DNA of 21,824 nt from an uncultured Bacteroidales bacterium (GTDB lineage Bacteria > Bacteroidota > Bacteroidia > Bacteroidales > Muribaculaceae), in contig CAJLWO010000046.1 in assembly GCA_905210435.1 (NCBI GenBank), forward strand, positions 1 through 21,824, in the 5' to 3' direction. Positions 6,727-14,364 of this stretch are shown piece by piece. The stretch's first letter is position 1; each line of letters opens with the position of its first letter. Below the pieces are notes generated by a model. That model made no database searches, had not been told where the DNA came from, and saw only the letters and a program-made list of their open reading frames with translations. Made by a program: the position numbers and the translations under genes.

Positions 6727-8634
6727 CTACCAGAATTTGCCATAATATCCCTCCTCGTTGCCGTCGTCGCAGGGCGACGGCATCCCCGAAGCCACGTGCA
6801 GCGCGATGGCACGCGCCATAAGCATGTCGTCGTGGCAACCATCCTGCGCCCCGTAGCTGCCGTTGTTTTTCACCTGATAGGTGAGCAGTTCGTTGAGGGC
6901 GGCTTCGTCGCGCTCTATGTAGGCATGCTCGCGTACCTTGGCTATGAGTCCGTTGATTATCATCGACTTGGTGGCACGGTTGGTGTGAAATCCGATTTTC
7001 TTCCCCGTCCCCTCGTCGGTGCGGCGGTGATAGATGTTGGGATAGTAGCGTTTCACCTGCGAGAGAATGTACAGCCCCGGGTCACCCTCTATGTTCTCGC
7101 TCTCAAACGTATTGCTCTCGAACACCACAAGAGCGTTTCCCCACAGCCGTCCCGCCTGCACCGCCTTCCATGCCAGTATGTCGTGGTCGCAGTGCCCGCG
7201 CCATTGCGCCGCCACCTCCGGCGTACGTCCGTCATCGCCGCCGCAGCGGTCTATCACCACTATCACCGACCAGTCACTTGTCATCGACCGTCCTCCCACG
7301 TCCACTCCCACCACATAGCGGCGCTCGCTGCGCCGCGCCTCGGGACGTGTCCACACCTTCATGCAACCTTGCGGCGACTCCACGAAGCGGAGATTGTCGA
7401 GCGAAGCCTCGCCGGTGCCGGCGTCGCCCGTAAGTTCGCCTTTCTCGCACGCGTCGCTGCATCCGGTGCGCATAGCCTCCACCTCGGCGGGGTTGAACAC
7501 ACTTTGCTCCGTAGCTATGAACGCCTCCTCGTCGGTGGTCGGATACTCGGCGTGCATCTGCTCGGCGCTCTGATATTCGGCGCGTTTGTCGTGGTACCAC
7601 TGTATCATCTCGAGAGTCAGGCCGCGCTCCCACAGCTCCCGCTCATAGTCGTCGAGACTCTCCCACAGCGCCGCGGCATCGGCCACATGACGGCGGTAAA
7701 TCTCGATTTCGTACCACGGCACGAACACCGCACGCTTGTCGCTCTCCCCCTTTTTGGCACGAAGCCACTCCTTGTGGAAATAGTTGCCTATGCCGTTGGC
7801 CGTGCTTTCGAGCACTATCATGGTGAGGGGCGTGGAGTTGATGCCGCCGCAAACCGCACGGATGAACTCGGCCGGCGACGACAGCGCCGTGTCCTTCCAG
7901 AACGCCACCTCCGACAGATGCGCCATCGAGTAGTCGTTGCCTCTGACCGCATCCTGGTTCTCGCTCGAGCCGAGTGTCACCTTGCAGCCGCGACCCTGTA
8001 TCACACGCGTGTTCAGTGTCCGCTCGAACGGCCTGAATGCCGGCACCGTGTCCCCCTCCCAGTAGGCCGCCGGATAGCGGTCGAGCATCTTGGTGAACAT
8101 GCCTCGTATCGTCGCCGCCGTGTCCTTGACATGGGCGCAGATGAGCGAATTCCAGTTCTCCTTCTGCGTTATCTGTATCCATGCCATATACAGCTGCACA
8201 AGAGTCGAGCCGCCCCACTGGCGCGCCTTGAGTATTATCATGCGCAAAGGTTTCCCCGCCATGCGGTCATCCTCGAGGGCGGCGAGCACGCGGCGCTGCG
8301 GCGCGTTGGGCACGAACGGTATGTCGGCGCCCGTCGTCTTGTCCTTGATGATTACGCACTTCGCCGCCCAGTATTCGAAGTCATGACGGCAGCGTAGCTT
8401 CACCCATTCCTCCCTGGTCCTGACCGTAGCGTACCGTTTGTCGCGCTTCATCGCAGCCGGTATGTACACCTGCCCGTCGTTCCACTCCCGCGCCGCCACC
8501 CTCACGCGCTCGCCGTGGCACCCCGTTCCCCTTACGGGGTCATATTTCACCTTAAGAGCCTCGTTGCGCCGTCTGTTCTCGGCCACGACCGCCGCAATCT
8601 CCGTTATCCCGTCCTGTATGTTCCCTTTCTCCAT
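6727..8634 (-). CDS. Phage-type terminase large subunit (isolated)
   Basis: A 635-residue protein with both terminase large-subunit domains. The ATPase shows a Walker A-like KARQWGGST (residues 136-144), a Walker B-type segment YSMAHLSEVAFW (E242, with Ser where Asp is common) and coupling motif STAN (277-280). 'EYPTTDEEAF' (about 362-371) is typical of the linker. The RNase H-like nuclease shows GVDVGG (D444), SDWS (D453), FES (E505) and HDD (D601, D602), so its acidic cluster looks complete. The frame extends to 8703, but ATG 8632-8634 is preferred: a TAnnTTTG element (8652-8659) lies just upstream, inside the longer reading. Terminases package phage DNA, yet no small terminase, portal, capsid or integrase gene is nearby; both neighbours are ordinary metabolic or membrane genes. 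It is either a prophage remnant or a domesticated gene. It is intact, with no frameshift. Confidence 0.85.
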   Translation of the reverse strand: MEKGNIQDGITEIAAVVAENRRRNEALKVKYDPVRGTGCHGERVRVAAREWNDGQVYIPAAMKRDKRYATVRTREEWVKLRCRHDFEYWAAKCVIIKDKTTGADIPFVPNAPQRRVLAALEDDRMAGKPLRMIILKARQWGGSTLVQLYMAWIQITQKENWNSLICAHVKDTAATIRGMFTKMLDRYPAAYWEGDTVPAFRPFERTLNTRVIQGRGCKVTLGSSENQDAVRGNDYSMAHLSEVAFWKDTALSSPAEFIRAVCGGINSTPLTMIVLESTANGIGNYFHKEWLRAKKGESDKRAVFVPWYEIEIYRRHVADAAALWESLDDYERELWERGLTLEMIQWYHDKRAEYQSAEQMHAEYPTTDEEAFIATEQSVFNPAEVEAMRTGCSDACEKGELTGDAGTGEASLDNLRFVESPQGCMKVWTRPEARRSERRYVVGVDVGGRSMTSDWSVIVVIDRCGGDDGRTPEVAAQWRGHCDHDILAWKAVQAGRLWGNALVVFESNTFESENIEGDPGLYILSQVKRYYPNIYHRRTDEGTGKKIGFHTNRATKSMIINGLIAKVREHAYIERDEAALNELLTYQVKNNGSYGAQDGCHDDMLMARAIALHVASGMPSPCDDGNEEGYYGKFW

Positions 8635-8651
8635 ATCTACCGTTTTTGCTG

Positions 8652-8659
8652 CAAAATTA
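8652..8659 (-). promoter_or_regulatory. -7 element for the terminase gene
   Basis: The minus strand reads TAATTTTG, a TAnnTTTG match, 18 bases upstream of the ATG at 8634. This supports the shorter start of the terminase gene. A TTTG lies further upstream (8685-8688), but the 25-base spacing is longer than usual. Confidence 0.45.
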
Positions 8660-8762
8660 CAGTGAAGCATCCCGGCCGATGCGTCAAATTCATACACCGG
8701 CACTCTTTTTTATTCCACCGGCCAAAACTTTTTTTCTTCCGGCAAGGTTTAATTTATATTAC

Positions 8763-8787
8763 GAAGCGAAGTAAATAGAGTCGCTTC
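8763..8787 (+). other. Leader hairpin upstream of the porin gene
   Basis: GAAGCGA (8763-8769) and TCGCTTC (8781-8787) form a 7-bp stem with an 11-base loop, ending 21 bases before the porin ATG. It could affect translation or mRNA stability. No clear -7/-33 promoter could be assigned in 8704-8808. Confidence 0.35.
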
Positions 8788-8808
8788 CACGTTTCAAATT
8801 TTTTAGCC

Positions 8809-10137
8809 ATGTCACATCTTCGCCTGTTATTTCTGGCCATCGCAGCCGTTATTGCCGTGACACCCTCCGTGGGGCAGCATAATCCGAACCGTTCGCGCAA
8901 CGGCTCGCTCAGGTATATGTTCGGCGACGGCGTAAATATCTCCGATTCCGTCGAGGTCTACAAGACACTTATCAACAACACTCCTGTCGACAAGGATTTC
9001 ATCAACGACCCGATATTCGCCATTGTCGGAAAGAACAAATCGTTTTATTTCAGCATCGGAGCCAACTTCAAATTTGTCGGAAGCTACGACTGGGGCAATC
9101 CGTCGTCAGATCCGCAGAATTCATCGGTCGGAGGCCTGACCCCCGCGCTGCCCGGTGACCGCCAGTCGTTTGCCATGACAGCTCAAGGTTCCAACATCTA
9201 TTTCAACGTGGTGGGATTTCCGCAGTCGGCCAATCAGATAGGGCTCTTCATCTCGTTCAAGCTCGACAACCGTCCGGGCAACAACTATGCCGTGCGGGCC
9301 AACTATGTCTACATGCGCTACCGCAATTTCCTTGTAGGCTACTCCACAAGCCTCTACAACGATAAGGCCACCGACCCGTTCACTATCGACAACCACGGGC
9401 CTGTCGCATCGGGTGTGCACGACAACATTCAGGTCAACTTCCAGAAATACGTTTCGGGCGGCATACGTTTCGGAGTCGGCATAGAAGCACCCAAAAATGA
9501 CTATACCGGCTATGTGCCCGCCGATGCCCCGGCCGACAATATGACAGCCTCGGTGCGGCAGCGTATTCCCGATGTCCCGTTCTATATCGGCTACACCTCC
9601 GACACCTATTCCCACGTCAGGCTCTCGGGCATAGTGAGGGGACTTACATACCGCGACAATATTGCCGGATGCAACCGCACCGTGCCCGGCGCAGGACTCA
9701 AATTCACCGGCTCGTGGGTGGCCGACCCATTCGTATTCTATGCGCAAGCGCAAGGGGGCAAAGGCATGGCGTCATATATACAGGACAATGACGGACTCGG
9801 CCTCGACCTCGTGCCCGACAACAGCCGTCCGGGCCGTCTCGTGGCTCCCTGGGCGTGGGGGTGCATCGCCGGCGTGCAGTACAACTTCTCACGCTCTCTG
9901 TTCGCCACGGCAGTCTACAGCTACATGCACAACTATGTCGACCCCTATGTCTCGGCTGTGGGCATCCCATACGACTCGCAGCTCAGGTCGGGACATTATA
10001 TACTCGGCAATGTCATATGGCAGATTTCGCCCCTTTTCCGCACCGGCATGGAATATGTGCGCACCGTCCGCAACAACTGTGACGGCTCATCGCTGTCCAA
10101 CAACCGTCTGTCAATACTTCTCTCGATGTCATTCTGA
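8809..10137 (+). CDS. DcaP-like outer-membrane porin
   Basis: A 442-residue outer-membrane protein. Residues 1-22 form a signal peptide (LLFLAIAAVIAVTPSVGQ). The rest is rich in alternating, aromatic-flanked beta strands (for example 'YAVRANYVYMRYRNFLVGYS' and 'LFATAVYSYMHNYVDPYV') and ends in a terminal Phe (SILLSMSF), the usual BAM-recognised C-terminus. The overall pattern resembles the DcaP-like family of Bacteroidetes, whose Acinetobacter relatives are trimeric 16-strand channels for small, often anionic solutes. The family call is from recall and is moderately sure; the beta-barrel call is firm. The substrate is unknown. The ion-channel gene starts 5 bases after this stop, so the two are translationally close and probably one operon. 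Confidence 0.75.
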   Translation: MSHLRLLFLAIAAVIAVTPSVGQHNPNRSRNGSLRYMFGDGVNISDSVEVYKTLINNTPVDKDFINDPIFAIVGKNKSFYFSIGANFKFVGSYDWGNPSSDPQNSSVGGLTPALPGDRQSFAMTAQGSNIYFNVVGFPQSANQIGLFISFKLDNRPGNNYAVRANYVYMRYRNFLVGYSTSLYNDKATDPFTIDNHGPVASGVHDNIQVNFQKYVSGGIRFGVGIEAPKNDYTGYVPADAPADNMTASVRQRIPDVPFYIGYTSDTYSHVRLSGIVRGLTYRDNIAGCNRTVPGAGLKFTGSWVADPFVFYAQAQGGKGMASYIQDNDGLGLDLVPDNSRPGRLVAPWAWGCIAGVQYNFSRSLFATAVYSYMHNYVDPYVSAVGIPYDSQLRSGHYILGNVIWQISPLFRTGMEYVRTVRNNCDGSSLSNNRLSILLSMSF

Positions 10138-10142
10138 CGCGC

Positions 10143-10892
10143 ATGCAACCTTTCGGCGACATACAGGCATACCTGCGGGGCATATTCACTCCCGCGCGCG
10201 ACGGGCTTCTGCGGCGGCGCACTCTCGACGCGCTGCGGTGGATTATTCTCGCACTGTCGGTGGCGCTGATCGTGTTTATCTCGATTGACATCTACAATAA
10301 GGTCGACTTCCTGCGCAACAGGTTCTATATGAAATTCCAGTTCGGGGTATGCATGGTTTTCATAGCCGACTTCTTCATCGAACTGTTGCTCACGCCCCGT
10401 GGCTCGCGCCCGGCGTATATACGTCGCCGGTGGTACTACCTTATCCTGTCGATACCCTATCTGTCGGTCATCAACCGCTACAATCTCCATGTCAACCCCG
10501 ATGTGCTCTATTGCATCAGGTTTGTGCCGTTGGCACGCGGCGCCCTCGCCCTCGCCATCATCTACGACTATCTCACCCGCAACCAGCTGAAGTCCATCCT
10601 TGCTGTCTACATCACCATTCTGCTGATTATAGTGTACTTCTCGTCGCTGATATTCTTCGAGAGGGAGCAGCCTGTCAATGCTATGGTATCCTCCTACTGG
10701 GAAGCCCTGTGGTGGGCTTCGATGCAGGTCACCACGCTCGGCTGCGACATCTATCCCGTGACCGTAGCAGGTAAAATACTGTCGGTCATCCTCTCCGTCA
10801 TGGGCATGATAATGTTCCCCCTGTTCACCGTCTACCTCACCGACATGCTGATACGCCGGCACCGCGCCTCCGCTGATGAGACACCCTCTTAA
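10143..10892 (+). CDS. Six-TM potassium-channel-like ion channel with altered filter
   Basis: A 249-residue inner-membrane protein with the layout of a voltage-gated-type cation channel. Hydrophobic segments are at about 32-50, 66-84, 97-111, 121-141, 151-172 and 211-236, with a pore helix at about 183-196 (YWEALWWASMQVTT). The selectivity filter reads T197-T-L-G-C-D-I-Y-P-V-T. Compared with the canonical K+ filter TTVGYGDIYPVT, one residue is missing: Gly-Cys-Asp stands where Gly-Tyr-Gly-Asp is expected. The fourth segment has few regularly spaced Arg residues (R126, R132), so strong voltage sensing is doubtful. No C-terminal RCK/TrkA domain is present. Ion selectivity is therefore open: K+, Na+ or non-selective. 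The start is 5 bases after the porin stop. The last 56 bases overlap the convergent hydrolase gene. Confidence 0.8.
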   Translation: MQPFGDIQAYLRGIFTPARDGLLRRRTLDALRWIILALSVALIVFISIDIYNKVDFLRNRFYMKFQFGVCMVFIADFFIELLLTPRGSRPAYIRRRWYYLILSIPYLSVINRYNLHVNPDVLYCIRFVPLARGALALAIIYDYLTRNQLKSILAVYITILLIIVYFSSLIFFEREQPVNAMVSSYWEALWWASMQVTTLGCDIYPVTVAGKILSVILSVMGMIMFPLFTVYLTDMLIRRHRASADETPS

Positions 10893-12207
10893 TCCACGCC
10901 GTGATGTCATCAAGCACTTCGGGCGCAATGGTGACGGCTATCGACGGATACTCGTCGGGCATGCCGGTTATGGCCGGCTGCAGCAGATGGTTGAGGCCGG
11001 GGTAGGTGACGATGTTGCGCCGCGTATCCGCGGGGAGCAGCCGGTCGAGCGCGCCGAGATTGTCGGCTGCGTCCACCTGGCAGTCGAGAGTGCCGTTGAC
11101 AGCCATTACGGGGCATTTTATATTCCTGATATACTCCGACGGGTCGAGCGCGAGAAACGTTTTGGTCCACGGCGACTTGGCCGTGTGCATCGGTATCATG
11201 AGCAGATTGGTGCGAAGCTCCTGCGGCAATGCCGAGGTATCGGTCGCTGTCGCGGCGGTGCCGCTCCACAGGTCATTCAGCGCCGAGCAGTAGGTATCGG
11301 CAATCTCGGGGGAATAACCCGCGAGCACGAGCATCTTGCGGTTCTGGGTGATAAGGATGTCGCGTCCGGGCACGATGCCTCCCGCCAGACTTATGATGAA
11401 GTCGGGCGCGGCATTCGCGTCGTCGTCTCCGGCAAGCATCACCGCTATTGTGCCCCCTTCGCTGTGTCCGAGCACACCGACGCTTCCGAAGCGGTCGAGG
11501 CCGCGGAGATACGCCGTGCCGGCCGATGCGTCGGAGGCGAAATCGTAGGTCGTGGCGCTTGTGCCGTTGCCTGTCGACTCGCCGAATCCGCGGTCGTCAT
11601 ATCGCAGCGAGGCTATCCCCTCGCGGGCGAGACGGTCCGCTATGACGGCAAACGGACGGTGGCCTGCAAGCTCCTCGTCGCGGTTCTGCAGTCCGCTCCC
11701 CGTGACAAGCAGCACCACCGGTGTGGAGCCTGTCGCTCCGTCGGGCACGCACAATGTGCCGGCAAGCGTGTCGCCTGCCGCATGGTTGACAAATCTTACC
11801 TCCTCGGCAGTGTATCCCGAGGGTGCCGTCGGTGTCTGCGGCCGTGCGTATGACCCGTCGCCGGGAATCATGTCGAGAGGAAATGAGGCACCCCCCTGCG
11901 AGAATGTGCCCGACATGCGTCCATCCGTGACATGCGCGCGGTATGCCGCGCCGAGTTGGGCTACTGACACTGCTATCGAGTCATCGCTGCAGAAATCGAC
12001 CGAGGCGGGTATGGCCCGGTCGCTCTGGTCGGGACTTTTCAATGTGGCGGTCATCCGGCCGTCGACAGGGTCGGTGGCGAGGTCTATCACTATGCGCAGG
12101 CTGCCTCTTACGCCTAAACTTAGCTTGCCCCACCACGATCCGGCGGGAGCGGCAGCCATGCAACCGGTGGCGAGGGCAATCGCGGCTGTCAGTATATATC
12201 GTTTCAT
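10837..12207 (-). CDS. Exported alpha/beta hydrolase (serine esterase-like)
   Basis: A 456-residue exported hydrolase. The frame is open to 12273, but ATG 12205-12207 begins a proper signal peptide (MKRYILTAAIALATGC); C16 makes a weak lipobox, so it may be a lipoprotein. Residues of about 20-130 form a beta-rich N-terminal domain seen in related Bacteroidetes hydrolases. The catalytic domain begins near 135. The likely triad is S249 in the nucleophile elbow GHSEGG, D375 (NGTLD) and H407 (GLNH). The oxyanion-side segment 'VTGSGLQNRDEE' (168-179) is typical. The substrate is unknown; esters or acyl-peptides are possible. The final residues (HQRRRGAGVSACR) are encoded antisense to the channel gene and look like a recent extension. 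It starts just past the FKBP terminator, and no promoter of its own was found. Confidence 0.85.
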   Translation of the reverse strand: MKRYILTAAIALATGCMAAAPAGSWWGKLSLGVRGSLRIVIDLATDPVDGRMTATLKSPDQSDRAIPASVDFCSDDSIAVSVAQLGAAYRAHVTDGRMSGTFSQGGASFPLDMIPGDGSYARPQTPTAPSGYTAEEVRFVNHAAGDTLAGTLCVPDGATGSTPVVLLVTGSGLQNRDEELAGHRPFAVIADRLAREGIASLRYDDRGFGESTGNGTSATTYDFASDASAGTAYLRGLDRFGSVGVLGHSEGGTIAVMLAGDDDANAAPDFIISLAGGIVPGRDILITQNRKMLVLAGYSPEIADTYCSALNDLWSGTAATATDTSALPQELRTNLLMIPMHTAKSPWTKTFLALDPSEYIRNIKCPVMAVNGTLDCQVDAADNLGALDRLLPADTRRNIVTYPGLNHLLQPAITGMPDEYPSIAVTIAPEVLDDITAWIKRVSHQRRRGAGVSACR

Positions 12208-12229
12208 TGTCACGGATTTGGAGTCAGGT

Positions 12230-12277
12230 ATAAAAAAGTGTGTGCCGCAATTATGATTTCTCATATCCGGCACACAC
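12230..12277 (-). terminator. Intrinsic terminator of the FKBP cluster
   Basis: Ten-base arms, GTGTGTGCCG (12238-12247) and CGGCACACAC (12268-12277), form a GC-rich stem. On the minus strand the stem is followed by the T-run TTTTTTA (12231-12237). It lies 49 bases after the stop of the lipoprotein FKBP gene and 30 bases before the hydrolase ATG. Confidence 0.85.
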
Positions 12278-12325
12278 GGTTATGGTTTTGTTGTTATGGC
12301 CGGGATTATTTTCCGGCGGGTACGG

Positions 12326-13246
12326 TCACTGCGGGAGTGGGGTGCTCTCGATGTCGTTGACGGTCACCTCAAACACAAGTGTCTCCATCTTGCCGATGGG
12401 GCCGCGGCCTTTTGCACCGTAGGCGAGGTCGCCGGGGATTACGATGATGGCCGAACCGCCTTTACCGAGGAGTGAGAGACCGTCCTGGAAGCCGGGTACG
12501 AGGTTGGCTACTGCCGAGCGGGTGGGAGTGTCGCCCATTGTGCGGTCGAACTCTTCGCCGTTGAGGTGCTTGCCTACGTATGTCATCTTGACGATGTCAT
12601 CTTTCTTTACCTTGTCGCCCTCTCCGGGGTTGAGGATTTTGTATGCCACGCCCGACTGGGTTTTCTGGAAACCTTCGGCCATGCGTTCGCCGATATATTT
12701 CTCGCCGGCAGCGATATTCTCTTTGGCTTCGGGGGTCTCGCGGGCTTCAGCTTCGGCTTTGGCTTCGGCGTTAGCCCGTACGTTGCCAAGCACAGCCTCG
12801 AATTCGCTGTTGTATTTAGCAATTTGTTCCTGCGACAGGGAGTCTGTCTTGTACACTTCGGCAAATGCAGCTACGAGTTTCTTTGCATCGACGGGCACAC
12901 CGAGGTTCTTGTCCATGAAAATGCCGTACATCTGCAGACCCTGTTGCACGCCGTTGAGGAATGCGATGTTGGCCGTGTCGGTGGTCAGAACGAGTTCCAG
13001 ACCCTTGAGATATTCGTCCTTGTTGAAGTTCTTGAGCTGGTCGGGATTCATCATTGCCTTGTAGCGGTTGAATGTGCTCTGGGCCTGAGCTGCCTGCATC
13101 TGGCCGAACGATGTCGAGAGTGAATCGCCGAGAGCTACTTCCTCTGCACTGTAGTTGCCGGCAGCTTTATTGCCGTTTTCTTTGCTGCCGCATGACGTGG
13201 CGAGCACCAATGCCGTAGCGAATACGGCAGTCAATACTTTTTTCAT
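12326..13246 (-). CDS. FKBP-type peptidyl-prolyl isomerase, lipoprotein
   Basis: A 306-residue prolyl isomerase that speeds cis-trans isomerisation at proline in exported proteins. Residues 1-19 are a lipoprotein signal (MKKVLTAVFATALVLATSC, lipobox ATSC), so it is anchored to a membrane from C19. Residues of about 30-195 form the helical, dimerising FKBP_N region, with an Ala/Glu-rich coiled stretch at about 155-180. The FKBP catalytic domain runs from about 205 to 300. Pocket residues Y223, F233, D234 and Y276 (AYG) are present, but the tryptophan at the pocket floor is Phe (F253, VPGFQDGL). It is the last of three FKBP genes on this strand, with a 186-base gap upstream holding a REP-like palindrome, and a strong terminator follows. 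Confidence 0.92.
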   Translation of the reverse strand: MKKVLTAVFATALVLATSCGSKENGNKAAGNYSAEEVALGDSLSTSFGQMQAAQAQSTFNRYKAMMNPDQLKNFNKDEYLKGLELVLTTDTANIAFLNGVQQGLQMYGIFMDKNLGVPVDAKKLVAAFAEVYKTDSLSQEQIAKYNSEFEAVLGNVRANAEAKAEAEARETPEAKENIAAGEKYIGERMAEGFQKTQSGVAYKILNPGEGDKVKKDDIVKMTYVGKHLNGEEFDRTMGDTPTRSAVANLVPGFQDGLSLLGKGGSAIIVIPGDLAYGAKGRGPIGKMETLVFEVTVNDIESTPLPQ

Positions 13247-13303
13247 TTTGATTGGTATTAATTAGTTGTTTTTATTAAAGATTCAAATATTTGTTATTTG
13301 TCC

Positions 13304-13404
13304 CATCCACATTGTAGGGCTGCACCCCGGTGCAGCCGCTTCCGGCTCATTGGCGCTTTTACGGAATAGCGGCTGCACCGAGGTGCAGCCCTACAATGTG
13401 GATG
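13304..13404. repeat. 101-bp REP-like palindrome between two FKBP genes
   Basis: Arms of 36 bases (13304-13339 and 13369-13404) are complementary except at one position. An inner TTCCG/CGGAA stem (13340-13344 and 13362-13366) extends them. Each arm is also self-complementary (GGCTGCACC-nn-GGTGCAGCC), so a cruciform or two smaller hairpins can form. The layout resembles bacterial REP/BIME-type elements. Its position inside a likely operon could adjust expression of the gene downstream. Confidence 0.85.
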
Positions 13405-13432
13405 TTGTCATTAATTATTGTGTCAGTTTCTG

Positions 13433-14242
13433 TCATTTGACAATGTCGACGAGGGTGACCGTGAAGTCGAGGGCGGCACCCGGCGGGATGTCCTTGCCGG
13501 CTCCGCGTTCGCCGTAACCGAGTTCCGACGGGATAAACAAGCGGTAGGTACCTCCCGGACGCATCAGCGTCAGCCCCTCTGAAAATCCCGGTATCAGTCC
13601 TTTGACAGGAAATTTCACCGCATTGCCCTCCGTGCCGTCAAACACCGAGCCGTCGGCCAGACGCCCCGTGTAAAGCACCTCTACCGTATCTTCCGGTTTA
13701 GGTTGCTCACCCTCTCCTTCGGTGATGACCTCAAACAGAAGTCCCGACGGGAGTTTCTGCACACCTTCGCGGGCAGCCTGTGCCACTAAGTATGCTTCCT
13801 GCTCCGCACGCTCGGCTTTGCTCAGCTCATTGGCCACGCTGTCCATGTATTTGTTGGCGGCTTCGGCGGTCATGACGGGTGTCCCACCGTTGAGTATGTC
13901 GCGCAAAGCGGCAAGGAACGCGGCATTGTCGATAGGGTAGCCCTCGGCACGCAGGCGCTCCAGATTGTCGCGCACGTTGAGTCCCTGGGCAAGTCCCTGG
14001 TAATATACTTCGTCGGCCGGCTCGATGGCGAATGCCTTGGCGATACCGTCGACAAACATCTGGCGCGCCGTGTCGTCGGCCGGATACTGTCGTTCGAAAG
14101 CCGGCTGCAGATAGCCTGCGACTATGGTTGCCATCGCCGTCGACGTAGAGTCGGCAGCGACCGGCTCGGCAGCCTGTGCGCCCGTCGACACAATCGCGGC
14201 AACAATTAAGGCGCCCGAAGCGCGTAGTTTGGTGAGCTTCAT
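13433..14242 (-). CDS. FKBP-type peptidyl-prolyl isomerase, periplasmic (FkpA-like)
   Basis: A 269-residue isomerase. The frame is open to 14353, but that extension is translated repeat DNA; ATG 14240-14242 starts a clean signal peptide (LRASGALIVAAIVSTGAQA) with signal peptidase I cleavage near residue 25. Residues of about 30-160 are the helical FKBP_N dimerisation region. The FKBP domain runs from about 170 to 269 and shows Y191, F201 and D202, IPGF (F220 in place of the usual Trp) and a GYG loop (Y243). It probably acts as a periplasmic folding catalyst and chaperone. It is the middle gene of the FKBP trio; a 9-base tandem repeat lies in the gap upstream of it and a palindrome lies downstream. 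Confidence 0.92.
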   Translation of the reverse strand: MKLTKLRASGALIVAAIVSTGAQAAEPVAADSTSTAMATIVAGYLQPAFERQYPADDTARQMFVDGIAKAFAIEPADEVYYQGLAQGLNVRDNLERLRAEGYPIDNAAFLAALRDILNGGTPVMTAEAANKYMDSVANELSKAERAEQEAYLVAQAAREGVQKLPSGLLFEVITEGEGEQPKPEDTVEVLYTGRLADGSVFDGTEGNAVKFPVKGLIPGFSEGLTLMRPGGTYRLFIPSELGYGERGAGKDIPPGAALDFTVTLVDIVK

Positions 14243-14308
14243 GATGCGATTTGTTATAGTTTGAAAAATCTGTCGGAAAGGGCTTCTGTCAAAGAGGCCT
14301 CCCCTGAA

Positions 14309-14351
14309 GTCCGACCCGTCCGACAAGTCCGACCGGTCCGACTCGTCCGAC
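14309..14351. repeat. Five-copy 9-bp tandem repeat (GTCCGACnn)
   Basis: GTCCGAC occurs at 14309, 14318, 14327, 14336 and 14345, exactly nine bases apart, with two variable bases between copies. It lies in the 122-base gap between two FKBP genes. Translated on the minus strand it gives a Ser-Asp repeat, which creates a false N-terminal extension of the FKBP gene downstream. Confidence 0.9.
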
Positions 14352-14364
14352 AATAGCCGGCCGA

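Noticed and set aside
6796..8397. 533-codon plus-strand frame opposite the terminase
   Set aside because: A shadow in GC-rich DNA: His/Arg/Ala-rich with no domain, while the minus strand encodes a clear terminase.
9996..10928. 310-codon minus-strand frame opposite the channel
   Set aside because: Charged, low-complexity shadow; the plus strand has clear membrane segments and a pore motif.
10876..11853. 325-codon plus-strand frame opposite the hydrolase
   Set aside because: Shadow of the hydrolase, whose catalytic motifs are on the minus strand.
12208..12273. N-terminal extension of the hydrolase
   Set aside because: It would run through the FKBP terminator and bury the signal peptide.
14309..14351. 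Possible CRISPR array
   Set aside because: The units are nine bases long with 2-base spacers, far too short for CRISPR repeats, and no cas gene is present.
14243..14353. N-terminal extension of the periplasmic FKBP
   Set aside because: It is the translation of a 9-base tandem repeat; the signal peptide begins at 14242.
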